Assembly (NCBI GenBank): GCA_964482395.1
Contig: CAYZXK010000062.1
Span: forward strand, 1-13,794
From: CAYZXK01 sp964482395
Lineage (GTDB): Bacteria; Planctomycetota; Phycisphaerae; UBA1845; Fen-1342
Direction: 5' to 3'
DNA: 13,794 bases
Positions 5,745 through 12,889 of the stretch are shown here, piece by piece (position 1 is the stretch's first letter; every line of letters begins with the position of its first letter). The notes under the pieces are model-generated. The model did not search any database and was not told the origin of the DNA. It saw only the letters and a list, made by a program, of their open reading frames with translations. A program made the position numbers and the translations under genes.

Positions 5745-6754
5745 GTCCTTCGCTCCAGAGCCGACCGCAGCAATGCGTCCAGCCGGTCGGACGGCGGCTC
5801 CCAGGTCACATCCACATCCAACCGGGCCAGCGCCGGACCATCCGTCGGCCATTGCCGCATGAGTTTGACCCAGTCCTTGCGAGTTGTCACCACCAATTCG
5901 GCCCGCTCCGACTGGGCCGCCGCCAGGATTCTGGCCAGTTGTCGCCGGCCGTACCACTGATGGTCGGCGAAAATCTCAACCCGAAGCTGATCGGCCGGCC
6001 TGCCGGTCAGCTCGGAGAGCGAGGCGATGAAGGTCTCTGGCTGGCCGATTCCGCACACGCCAATCAGACGCCGACTGGCCAGCGCGGCCGTTGGAACCGC
6101 CGGTCCGTCGCCCGTTATCAGGCCCCGGGCCTGGATGCCGGCGGTAAGGATCGGCTGGTCGCTCGCCCACCGGCGCAGTTCACAAAGGACTTCTTCCAGC
6201 CGGGAGGGCGCAACCTGGTTTGCTCGGGTGACCACCAAGGCAGTGGCTCGGCCCAGGCTGCGCAGCGGCTCGCGCAAGCGGCCGGCCGGCAAGAGCCGCT
6301 CACCGGCCAGGCGGTCCAGAGCGGAAATCAACACTACATCGAGATCGCGGGCCAGGCGACGGTGCTGGAAACCATCGTCCAGGACCAGGCAGTCAACCTG
6401 GTGGGCGCTGATCGCCTGAGCGGCCCCCACCAGCCGATCCGGATTGGCCACCACCGGCACGTTAGGTAGCGCCTCGTGGAATTCGAGCACTTCGTCCGCC
6501 GGCAGCGGCGGCCGGGCCTTATAACCGCGGGTCAGAATGCCTGGCCGCCGCCCCAGCGCCAGCAAGCGACGTACCACTTCGATAACCAGCGGAGTCTTGC
6601 CGGTGCCGCCGACCGTGAGGTTGCCGATGCTGATTACCGGGACGGCCACCCGCCGGGTCGCAAAGCGAACCCCATCGTAGTACAGGTTTCGAACGCCAAT
6701 CGCGCCGCCATAAAGCAGCGACAGGGGCGTCAGTAATCGTTGCTGCCAGCTCAT
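5741..6754 (-). CDS. lpxK: Tetraacyldisaccharide 4'-kinase (lipid A kinase)
   Basis: LpxK phosphorylates the 4' position of tetraacyldisaccharide-1-phosphate with ATP, making lipid IVA at the inner face of the inner membrane. The 337-aa protein has the family length and the diagnostic Walker A block GNLTVGGTGKTP (44-55), LTRGYKA (about 74-80) and LVLDDGFQHRRLARDLDVVLI (123-143). The N-terminal 25 residues (LLTPLSLLYGGAIGVRNLYYD) are the hydrophobic membrane-associating helix usual for the family. Start ATG 6754 gives the standard N-terminus; the Shine-Dalgarno is weak. Its presence implies a lipid A-containing outer membrane. The stop overlaps the TTG start of the next gene by 4 bases, and a sugar epimerase gene lies 78 bases upstream. 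No other lpx gene is in the window. Confidence 0.93.
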   Translation of the reverse strand: MSWQQRLLTPLSLLYGGAIGVRNLYYDGVRFATRRVAVPVISIGNLTVGGTGKTPLVIEVVRRLLALGRRPGILTRGYKARPPLPADEVLEFHEALPNVPVVANPDRLVGAAQAISAHQVDCLVLDDGFQHRRLARDLDVVLISALDRLAGERLLPAGRLREPLRSLGRATALVVTRANQVAPSRLEEVLCELRRWASDQPILTAGIQARGLITGDGPAVPTAALASRRLIGVCGIGQPETFIASLSELTGRPADQLRVEIFADHQWYGRRQLARILAAAQSERAELVVTTRKDWVKLMRQWPTDGPALARLDVDVTWEPPSDRLDALLRSALERRT

Positions 6755-6832
6755 GGCAATTTGCCGGTTGCGGACACCCGACTTGGTTGGGCGTCCGTCG
6801 CCGGAGTCCGGCCCCGGTCCGCCGGGCCACGG

Positions 6833-7768
6833 TTATCGCTCGGGCAGCAGCCCGATCTGGCGTTGCCAGCGGATGGCCAGGGGGATGCCGGCAGTGAGGG
6901 GAATCTGCGGCTCGTATCCCAGCAGTTGCCGGGCCTTGGTGATGTCGGCGACGTAGCGGGTCACCTCGCCCGGCCGCGAGGGTTCGTACCGCACCTCGGC
7001 CTCTTTGCCCAGAGTCAGCGAGATCAGGTTTACCACGTCAACCAGCGTCGCTCCCTGACCGTAGGCCAGATTGATCGTCTGCCGGCTCACGCTCCCAGCC
7101 ACCAGCCGGTCGATTCCGCGTAGCACGCCCGCCGTGCAATCGTCCACGTAGGTGAAGTCCAACACCTTCTCCCGCCCGTAAACCACGATTGGCTGCCCCT
7201 TGGCGATCCGCCGTATGAACAACGGTATCACCCGCTCCAGCCGGTCGAGGTCGCAGTCATAGCGACCGTAGACGTTGCTGAACCGGAAAACCAGATACGG
7301 CAGATCGTAGCACTCGGCGTATGAGTATATGAACGCCTCCCCGGAAATCTTGGAGGCGCTGTAAGGGCTCTCCGCCACCACGAAGTCCGCCTGCGATTCG
7401 TCGGTCACGTGCCGGTGGATGTCCCCATAAACCTCCCGCGAGCTGCCGAAAATCACCGGCACGCGGTGCAGCCGGCAGTACTCCAGAACCCGAAAGCACA
7501 TCTGCACGTTTTCCATAGCCCGGCAGGGCTGCTCGACCAGCTCGAACACCTTGGCGTGAGCTGCTAGGTGCACTAGGACGTCGAAGCGGCCCGGCACCGG
7601 CAGCTCGCCGGGCGCTACCGAATTCAGATCGCAGATGACGGTCGGAATCTGATCAGTCCAGGGGTTCTTGCGCAGGTCGAGGCCCACCACCTGGTGGCCG
7701 CGCTGGAGTAGAGCCAGGGCTAGGTTGGTGCCGATCTGCCCGCTGGAACCGGTTATCAGAATCCGCAT
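6833..7768 (-). CDS. NAD-dependent nucleotide-sugar epimerase/dehydratase (extended SDR)
   Basis: The 311-aa protein is an extended short-chain dehydrogenase of the UDP-glucose 4-epimerase/dTDP-glucose dehydratase group. It has the NAD-binding glycine motif GSSGQIG (8-13 region) after the first beta strand MRILITG, an acidic residue closing strand 2 (GLDLR), and HLAAHAKV (68-75). FGSSREVYGD (107-116) contributes the catalytic Ser region. Tyr136 and Lys140 form the YxxxK pair in SPYSASK. VFRFSNVYGRYD and the DFTYVDDC block are also typical. The substrate cannot be read from sequence. Together with lpxK immediately downstream it may serve cell-envelope polysaccharide synthesis. ATG 7768 is preferred; a GTG two codons earlier (7774) is equally in frame. 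No clear ribosome site distinguishes them. Confidence 0.88.
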   Translation of the reverse strand: MRILITGSSGQIGTNLALALLQRGHQVVGLDLRKNPWTDQIPTVICDLNSVAPGELPVPGRFDVLVHLAAHAKVFELVEQPCRAMENVQMCFRVLEYCRLHRVPVIFGSSREVYGDIHRHVTDESQADFVVAESPYSASKISGEAFIYSYAECYDLPYLVFRFSNVYGRYDCDLDRLERVIPLFIRRIAKGQPIVVYGREKVLDFTYVDDCTAGVLRGIDRLVAGSVSRQTINLAYGQGATLVDVVNLISLTLGKEAEVRYEPSRPGEVTRYVADITKARQLLGYEPQIPLTAGIPLAIRWQRQIGLLPER

Positions 7769-7860
7769 TACCACCAGCCTTCGCCAGGCGCTCCAACGGC
7801 GTGCTTGTACCCGCTATGGGCGGACCGTGTCAATGCAGCCGCGCCGCGAAGGCCGACGGC

Positions 7861-7900
7861 TGCCTGGCACGCTAACCTTGCCATGCCGTTTGGCAGGCCA
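7861..7900. repeat. Overlapping stem-loops after the E1 beta gene
   Basis: TGGCA-CGCTAACCT-TGCCA (7865-7883) is followed by TGCC-GTTT-GGCA (7884-7895), and outer arms GCCTG and CAGGC can close the whole block. The region lies about 50 bases beyond the E1 beta stop (7949) and before the epimerase start. It may end or attenuate transcription between the two groups. The rest of 7769-7948 holds nothing I can identify. Confidence 0.3.
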
Positions 7901-7948
7901 GAGGCCCACCCTACCTGTCTGTAGCCAGGCCCACGCGCTGCAAGCCCA

Positions 7949-8929
7949 CTAGAACCGCAGGGTTTCCAGGGCCGCTTGCACCACCCGGCCCGGGTCGGGC
8001 AGGTAGGTCAGTTCGTTGCGAAAGTAGGGGATAACAGTGTCGAACCCGGTGACCCGCTTCACCGGGGCCTCCAGGTATAGCAGGCTGTCCTCGACAATCC
8101 GGGCGACGATTTCGGCCCCCACCCCGCAGTGCCGCGGAGCCTCGTGTATGACCACCGCCCGCCCGGTTCGACGCACCGACTGATTGATGAGTGCCCCGTC
8201 CAGCGGCGCGACCGACAACAGGTCCAGAACTTCAGCCTGGACCTGGTGTTCATCGGCCAACTCCTCAGCCGCATCCAAAGCAGTCTTCACCATTGCGCCG
8301 TAGGTGATCAGCGTGACGTCGCGACCGGCTCTAACGACACGACCTTTGCCGATCGGCAGCGTCTCGGGCTGGTCCGGCACCTCCTCGCGCGTGGCTCGGT
8401 AGATCGCCTTGGGCTCGAAGAAAATGACCGGGTCGGGGTCATAGATGGCTGCCCGCAGCAGAGCCCGGGCATTTCTCGGTCCGGAGGGGATCACCACCTT
8501 CAGGCCGGCCAGGTGGGCGTAGCTGGCTTCGGGCGCCTCGCTGTGATGCTCGAGGGCCCGGATCCCGCCGCCGTAGGGCATGCGAATCACCATCGGGCAG
8601 GTATATCGCCCCCGGGTCCGGTTGCGGAATCGGCGGACATGATTCTCGATCTGGTGAAACGCCTGGAAGGAGAAGCCGTCGAACTGGATCTCGCAAACCG
8701 GCACGAACCCGGTGAAGGCTAGCCCGATCCCCGCCCCTACGATGGCGGCCTCGGCCAACGGGGTATCTATGCAGCGATTGGACCCGAATTCGGCCAGCAG
8801 CCCTTCGGTCACCCGGAAAACGCCCTCATCCTGCCCCACGTCCTGACCGAGCACCAGCACGTTGGGATTCTCGCGCATGGCCTCGGCCAGGGCCAAGTTC
8901 AGAGCTTTGACCATGGTGAGCTGCGCCAT
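7949..8929 (-). CDS. pdhB: Pyruvate dehydrogenase (2-oxoacid dehydrogenase) E1 component, beta subunit
   Basis: With the alpha subunit this forms the heterotetrameric thiamine diphosphate E1 that decarboxylates a 2-oxoacid and reductively acetylates the E2 lipoyl domain. The 326-aa length is typical. Visible family blocks are MAQLTMVKALNLAL (1-14), GQDVG (28-32), DTPLAE with the cofactor-activating Glu60 (55-60), GFVPVCEIQFDGF (74-86), RMPYGGGIRALEHHSEAPEA with conserved His129 (116-135), KVVIPSGPRNARALLRAAI (144-162) and ITYGAMV. The pattern is closest to Bacillus PdhB, which favours pyruvate over branched-chain substrates, but this is not certain. AGAGGA lies 6 bases before the ATG. It follows the alpha gene after 78 bases. 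No E2 or E3 gene is in the window, and the next gene is an epimerase. Confidence 0.92.
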   Translation of the reverse strand: MAQLTMVKALNLALAEAMRENPNVLVLGQDVGQDEGVFRVTEGLLAEFGSNRCIDTPLAEAAIVGAGIGLAFTGFVPVCEIQFDGFSFQAFHQIENHVRRFRNRTRGRYTCPMVIRMPYGGGIRALEHHSEAPEASYAHLAGLKVVIPSGPRNARALLRAAIYDPDPVIFFEPKAIYRATREEVPDQPETLPIGKGRVVRAGRDVTLITYGAMVKTALDAAEELADEHQVQAEVLDLLSVAPLDGALINQSVRRTGRAVVIHEAPRHCGVGAEIVARIVEDSLLYLEAPVKRVTGFDTVIPYFRNELTYLPDPGRVVQAALETLRF

Positions 8930-9007
8930 CGGCTTCCTCTTATTGAACCTGGCTTCGCCGGTACCGCCTGGCCCTCGGCCGGCTGAATCGCGACCGGCCA
9001 GAGCGCA

Positions 9008-10099
9008 TCATTTGCCGCTCTTCTTGCGGTCCAGATACGCTTCCAACTCGCGCATCTGGGCTTCCAGCTCGGGCGTCATCTCGGCGTACATGTACTTGAA
9101 AAACTCCAGGGGATCGGGCTGGTGACGCTCATAGTTCTTGATCGCCTCGTCAAGCTGGGCGGCGATCCGCTCGTCGATCTCCTTCTGGACCTCCTCCGTC
9201 AAAACCCGCTTGCGATCCCGCAAGTAGCTCCGGAAACGCAGCAGCGGGTCGCGCGGCTCCCACTCCTGCACCTCCTCCGGCTTGCGGTATTTCCTCGGAT
9301 CGTCGGCGGTCGTGTGGACGCCCATCCGGTAGGTGACCGCTTCGATCAGGGTCGGTCCGCCCCCGGTGCGGGCCTTCTCGACCGCTTCGCGGGTGGCGGC
9401 AATCACGGCCAGCAGATCGTTGCCATCGACTTGCAGGCCGTCCAGACCGTAAGCGATGGCCTTCTGGGCCAGGGTCTGGGCGGCGGTCTGGCGCCGTCGG
9501 GGGATCGAGATCGCCCACTGGTTGTTCTGGATGACCATTATCAGCGGCAAGTTGTACACGCCCGCGAAATTCAGAGCTTCGTGAAAATCGCCTTCCGAGG
9601 TGGCCCCGTCCCCGCAGAACGTGGCGCAGACCTGGCCCTGCCCGCGGAGCTTGCAGCCCCAGGCGATGCCCATCCCGTACTGACATTGCGAGGCGATCGG
9701 GACGCAGACCGGCAGATCATTGACCTCCGGCGGCGCCCGATTCCCGGCCTCCAGCCCGCCCCAGTAAAGTAGCCAGGTCTCAATCGGCCAGCCCCGCCAC
9801 AGTAGTGCGGGGGCCTCGCGGAAGGTCGGCACCAGCCAGTCATCCCGCCGGAGAACATAAGCCACCCCCAGCGACGCCGCCTCCTGCCCGTGGCTGGGCC
9901 CGTAGGTCCCGATCCGACCTTGACGCTGAAGCATCAGGCACCGCTCGTCCAGCCGCCGGGCGGTCAGCATGGTCCGGTAGAGCTCCAGCAGGTCCCGCTG
10001 GTCGATCTGGGGCTCGAGCTGCTTGTCGACCTGTCCGTCGGCCGACAGGATCGACAAAGTCTCGACGCGCTGCGCAATCTCTAGCAGTTCGCGCGGCAT
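9008..10099 (-). CDS. pdhA: Pyruvate dehydrogenase (2-oxoacid dehydrogenase) E1 component, alpha subunit
   Basis: This is the 363-aa alpha subunit of the heteromeric E1 enzyme. The thiamine diphosphate motif runs from GDGATSEGDFHEALNFAGVYNLP (Gly163) to NN at 192-193, the classic GDG-N-N spacing. Other family blocks are YRTMLTARRLDERCLMLQRQGRIGTYGPSHGQEAASLG (41-78), VPTFREAPALLWRG (90-103) and YRMGVHTTADDPRKYRKPEE (about 258-277). The last of these is the loop that carries the regulatory serine in mitochondrial enzymes; here it reads HTTADDP, so the usual serine is threonine. The first 35 residues precede the conserved domain and look like a flexible arm. It starts 10 bases after the stop of the dehydrogenase gene, so it is probably co-translated with it. 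A branched-chain substrate is the main alternative. Confidence 0.92.
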   Translation of the reverse strand: MPRELLEIAQRVETLSILSADGQVDKQLEPQIDQRDLLELYRTMLTARRLDERCLMLQRQGRIGTYGPSHGQEAASLGVAYVLRRDDWLVPTFREAPALLWRGWPIETWLLYWGGLEAGNRAPPEVNDLPVCVPIASQCQYGMGIAWGCKLRGQGQVCATFCGDGATSEGDFHEALNFAGVYNLPLIMVIQNNQWAISIPRRRQTAAQTLAQKAIAYGLDGLQVDGNDLLAVIAATREAVEKARTGGGPTLIEAVTYRMGVHTTADDPRKYRKPEEVQEWEPRDPLLRFRSYLRDRKRVLTEEVQKEIDERIAAQLDEAIKNYERHQPDPLEFFKYMYAEMTPELEAQMRELEAYLDRKKSGK

Positions 10100-10109
10100 T
10101 CGTCCGCCT

Positions 10110-11069
10110 TCACGGATTGACGCAGTTGAGAACCCGCCCGGTGTTCTTGAACTCCCGCACGATCCGGACCGTCTCTTCGGCTACCGCCGCCTGGGCCTGG
10201 TCGGTAGAGGCGCCGATATGGTGCGTCCCGTAGAGGTTGGGCAGGTCGGCCAGGGGCGAGTCGATGGCCTTGGCATCGGCCGGCGGCTCGTTCTCGTACA
10301 CATCCACCGCGGCGGCTCGAATCCGACCTTCCTTCAGCGCCGCGATCAGGGCCGCCTCGTCAATCACCGACGGCCGACTGGTATTGATGATCATGGCATG
10401 CGGCTTCATGCTCGCCAGGCGATCCGCGTTGACCAGGTGCCGCGTCTGACCGGTCCCGGGCACGTGCAAGGTCACGATGTCCGATTGACGGAAAAGCTCG
10501 TCCAGCTCCGCCCGCCGACACCGCGAATCATCGACCGGCCTGAGGTCCGGGATAATGTCGTAGTACAGCACGTTCATGTCGAAGGCCAAAGCCCGCTTGG
10601 CCACCTCGGTCCCAATCCGCCCCACCCCCACGATGCCCAGAGTGCTCCCCTTCAACCCCCGCGCCTTGCTGTATTCCTTCTTGTTCCACCGGTGGGCCCG
10701 CAGGTCGGCCACATTGTCGGCGATCCGCCGATCCAGACAGATCATCAGCCCCATTACCAGCTCGGCCACCGCCACCGCGTTCATGCCCGGACAATTGGCC
10801 ACCTTGATCCCGCGCTGACTGGCGGCGGCCACGTCAATCGTGTCGTACCCGGACCCAGCCCGGATTACGAGCTTGAGATTCCTGCCGGCCTTGAGCGTGT
10901 CGGCGTTAACCTTGGTCGACCGGACGATCAGAATCGTCGGGTCCAGGCCGGCCACCCGCTCGGTGAGCGACGCATCTTTGAGTTCCGGCTCGCAGATCAC
11001 CTGCTCGGCCAGCTTCTTCAACTCCGCGATCCCAAAGGCTTCGAACTTGTCGGCGATCAGAATCTTCAT
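10110..11069 (-). CDS. D-2-hydroxyacid dehydrogenase, 3-phosphoglycerate dehydrogenase type, no ACT domain
   Basis: The 319-aa NAD-dependent enzyme of the D-isomer-specific 2-hydroxyacid dehydrogenase family is closest in pattern to 3-phosphoglycerate dehydrogenase (SerA), the first step of serine synthesis. The NAD motif GVGRIG is at 148-153. The catalytic triad fits Arg232, Glu261 and His284 with the exact 29- and 23-residue spacing of E. coli SerA. RAGSGYDTIDV (70-80) and the terminal VLNCVN also match SerA. It lacks the C-terminal ACT regulatory domain, so serine feedback through ACT is not expected. The motif around Arg232 reads NTSRPSVID where most relatives have NxARGGxxD. GGAG lies 9 bases before ATG 11069. 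The gene is 10 bases from E1 alpha, so a role in supplying or balancing a 2-oxo/2-hydroxyacid for that enzyme is possible but inferred. Confidence 0.85.
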   Translation of the reverse strand: MKILIADKFEAFGIAELKKLAEQVICEPELKDASLTERVAGLDPTILIVRSTKVNADTLKAGRNLKLVIRAGSGYDTIDVAAASQRGIKVANCPGMNAVAVAELVMGLMICLDRRIADNVADLRAHRWNKKEYSKARGLKGSTLGIVGVGRIGTEVAKRALAFDMNVLYYDIIPDLRPVDDSRCRRAELDELFRQSDIVTLHVPGTGQTRHLVNADRLASMKPHAMIINTSRPSVIDEAALIAALKEGRIRAAAVDVYENEPPADAKAIDSPLADLPNLYGTHHIGASTDQAQAAVAEETVRIVREFKNTGRVLNCVNP

Positions 11070-11167
11070 CAGCTATTCTCCGGCAGTGGCGTTCCGGCCG
11101 CCGGACGAGCGACGTACCAGCCCCTCAGGTCTTCCGGCCGGCAATGTGGGAGTATAGCTGCCCCGAC

Positions 11168-11188
11168 GCCGGGGCCCAAGACCCCGGC
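11168..11188. repeat. GC-rich 7-bp hairpin upstream of the dehydrogenase gene
   Basis: GCCGGGG-CCCAAGA-CCCCGGC is a perfect 7-bp stem with a 7-base loop. It lies 98 bases upstream of the dehydrogenase start, in the 218-base gap after the SpoVR gene. It could be a transcription-pausing element or a REP-like repeat. There is no T-run. Confidence 0.35.
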
Positions 11189-11261
11189 CCGAAGCGCCGC
11201 CCGGCCCGCCGCATTCGTTCCAACCCGTCCATACCTGCCGCGCTCGCCCGCACCGCGGTCC

Positions 11262-11279
11262 GCCGGCCCCAAAGCCGGC
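11262..11279 (-). terminator. GCCGGC hairpin just after the SpoVR stop
   Basis: GCCGGC-loop-GCCGGC is a 6-bp perfect stem with a 6-base loop (TTTGGG on the - strand). It lies 8 bases beyond the stop of the SpoVR gene and is preceded on that strand by a G-run. The placement is right for a 3' end, but no T-run follows, so it may act as an RNA-stabilising hairpin instead. Confidence 0.35.
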
Positions 11280-11287
11280 CCCCCGGT

Positions 11288-12817
11288 TCACACGTTCACG
11301 TGGGCCGGCTTGGGCAGATCGTCCCTTATCTTCTGCTGGGTCACGTTGTCGCCGGTGGCGGTAAACAGCAGCATCTCGTCCTTGACCTTCGCCTGGAGAT
11401 GCACCGGACGCCGCCAGAGCCGCTGGATGTTGGCCAGGCATTCGGTGGCGTACTTGATGTCCAGATCGATCCCGATGTGCTTGTGAGCCAGGTACAGCTC
11501 GCCCCGATTAGCGTAGTTCCCATCCACCACGTACACATATGGCTGCCCGTGGTTGGTCAGCATGAACAGCATGGTCCGCTTGATCGACTCGAAGTCCCGG
11601 TTCACCACCACCATCCGACCGGTCGCCGGATCACGCCGATACTGATACAGGTTGTGGCGGTCCACAAACTCGGGAGTGAGAAACTCGTCTATGAAAGTGA
11701 CGTCGTTGTGGACGCGTCGAACCTCGAAGATTTTCTCCAAACCCTGCTTGAGCCCGGTGTCCCAGTTGCGGCGCCGTTCGATGGAATCGCACTCCTCATA
11801 CTCCTTGCCAAACCGGCCACGGTTCCACCGGTCCTCGATGTCCCGAAATAACTCCAGCCCCAGCTTGTAAGGGTTGATCCGTCCCGGGCCGCTGGCCAGG
11901 GTGCCGGAGTGATGATCGGCATAGGTGATCAACTCGTCGGCCCGCAGGTGGTAACGGGTCATCATCCGGGAATGCCAATAGGTGGCCCAGCCCTCATTCA
12001 TGATCTTGGTCTGGGCCTGCGGCGCGAAGTAGTACGCCTCCGTCCGGACGATATCCAGAATGTCCGCCTGCCAGTCCTCCAGCGGGGCGTGCCGCAGCAG
12101 GAACGAAAGCAAGTCGCGCTGCGGACTGGCCGGAAACGCCTGCCGACGGGCCTCCTCCGCCTTCTCCTCCCGCTCCCGTTCGGCCCGCAGCCGATCGGGC
12201 GGGTTGATGTAGCGGTCCATGTAAGGCTTCGCCGGAAACCGAATCGCCCGCTCCACCTGCTGCCGCAGCGTCGGCCGCTGGGGCTTGCGGACCGGCTCCT
12301 GCCGGTTCATGAACGGCGAATAAGGGTCGATCAGATTCTCCAGCGACAGGCACAAATCCAGGAACTTCTCTACGTTCTCAAACCCCTCCCGGTCAATGTG
12401 CCGGTGTACCCGGGTCGCATGGTTGGCCATGCCGTCCATCATCTTGCGGTTGGTCTTGCTGAACCAGACGTTATTCTTGAAGAAATCGCAGTGCGCATAG
12501 ACATGAGCCATGACCGTCTTCTGATCGACAAACTCGTTGTCGGCCAGCAAGTATGCGTAGCATGGGTCATTGTTGATCACCATCTCGTAGATCTTGCTCA
12601 GACCGTAGGCGTGCTGCTTGCGCAGCCGCTCGTACTCCATGCCGAAGCGCCAGTGAGGATACCGCTGCGGAAAGCCCCCATAGGCGGCGATCTGGTTCAG
12701 CTCATCAAAGTCTACGATCTCGAAAATGGTTTCAAAAAAGTCCAGCCCCTGTTGCCGGGCCACCTCCTCGATCTGCCGGCGTTGCCTCTCAAGCTCGGGC
12801 GGAAAAGGCCGTACCAC
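11288..12817 (-). CDS. spoVR: SpoVR family protein
   Basis: SpoVR (YcgB in E. coli) is a widespread cytoplasmic family. It was named for a Bacillus spore cortex defect, and its biochemical activity is poorly known. The 509-aa length is full. Typical blocks are YGGFPQRYPHWRFGMEYERLRKQHAYGLSKIYEMVINNDPCYAYLLADN (46-94), VMAHVYAHCDFFKNN (102-116), KIMNEGWATYWHSRMM (271-286), DHHSGTLASGPGRINPYKLGLELFRDIEDRW (301-331) and the C-terminal HKHIGIDLDIKYATECLANIQRLW. GTG 12817 is the only sensible start: an in-frame TAG lies 21 bases upstream and GGAG sits 6 bases before it. In most genomes spoVR is next to prkA and a DUF444 (yeaH-type) gene; neither is here. Upstream, after 72 bases, is an unrelated membrane protein gene. 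Nothing suggests that the organism sporulates. Confidence 0.93.
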   Translation of the reverse strand: MVRPFPPELERQRRQIEEVARQQGLDFFETIFEIVDFDELNQIAAYGGFPQRYPHWRFGMEYERLRKQHAYGLSKIYEMVINNDPCYAYLLADNEFVDQKTVMAHVYAHCDFFKNNVWFSKTNRKMMDGMANHATRVHRHIDREGFENVEKFLDLCLSLENLIDPYSPFMNRQEPVRKPQRPTLRQQVERAIRFPAKPYMDRYINPPDRLRAEREREEKAEEARRQAFPASPQRDLLSFLLRHAPLEDWQADILDIVRTEAYYFAPQAQTKIMNEGWATYWHSRMMTRYHLRADELITYADHHSGTLASGPGRINPYKLGLELFRDIEDRWNRGRFGKEYEECDSIERRRNWDTGLKQGLEKIFEVRRVHNDVTFIDEFLTPEFVDRHNLYQYRRDPATGRMVVVNRDFESIKRTMLFMLTNHGQPYVYVVDGNYANRGELYLAHKHIGIDLDIKYATECLANIQRLWRRPVHLQAKVKDEMLLFTATGDNVTQQKIRDDLPKPAHVNV

Positions 12818-12889
12818 GCTGGTCTCCGACTTCCCCTACTCAAGATTCTATCGTCGCCTGCTCGGCCCGGCTTGCGGACTGCTGTGCCT

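Noticed and set aside
4713..5960. Long + strand open frame (415 aa)
   Set aside because: It is antisense to the DHS-like gene and lpxK, low in hydrophobic patterning and without motifs.
7775..7948. A possible small gene between the epimerase and E1 beta
   Set aside because: No frame has both a ribosome site and protein-like composition; inverted repeats explain the region better.
10023..11486. Long + strand open frame (487 aa)
   Set aside because: It is an antisense shadow of the 2-hydroxyacid dehydrogenase and SpoVR genes, whose motifs are unambiguous. The composition is His/Pro/Arg-rich, as expected for GC-rich antisense.
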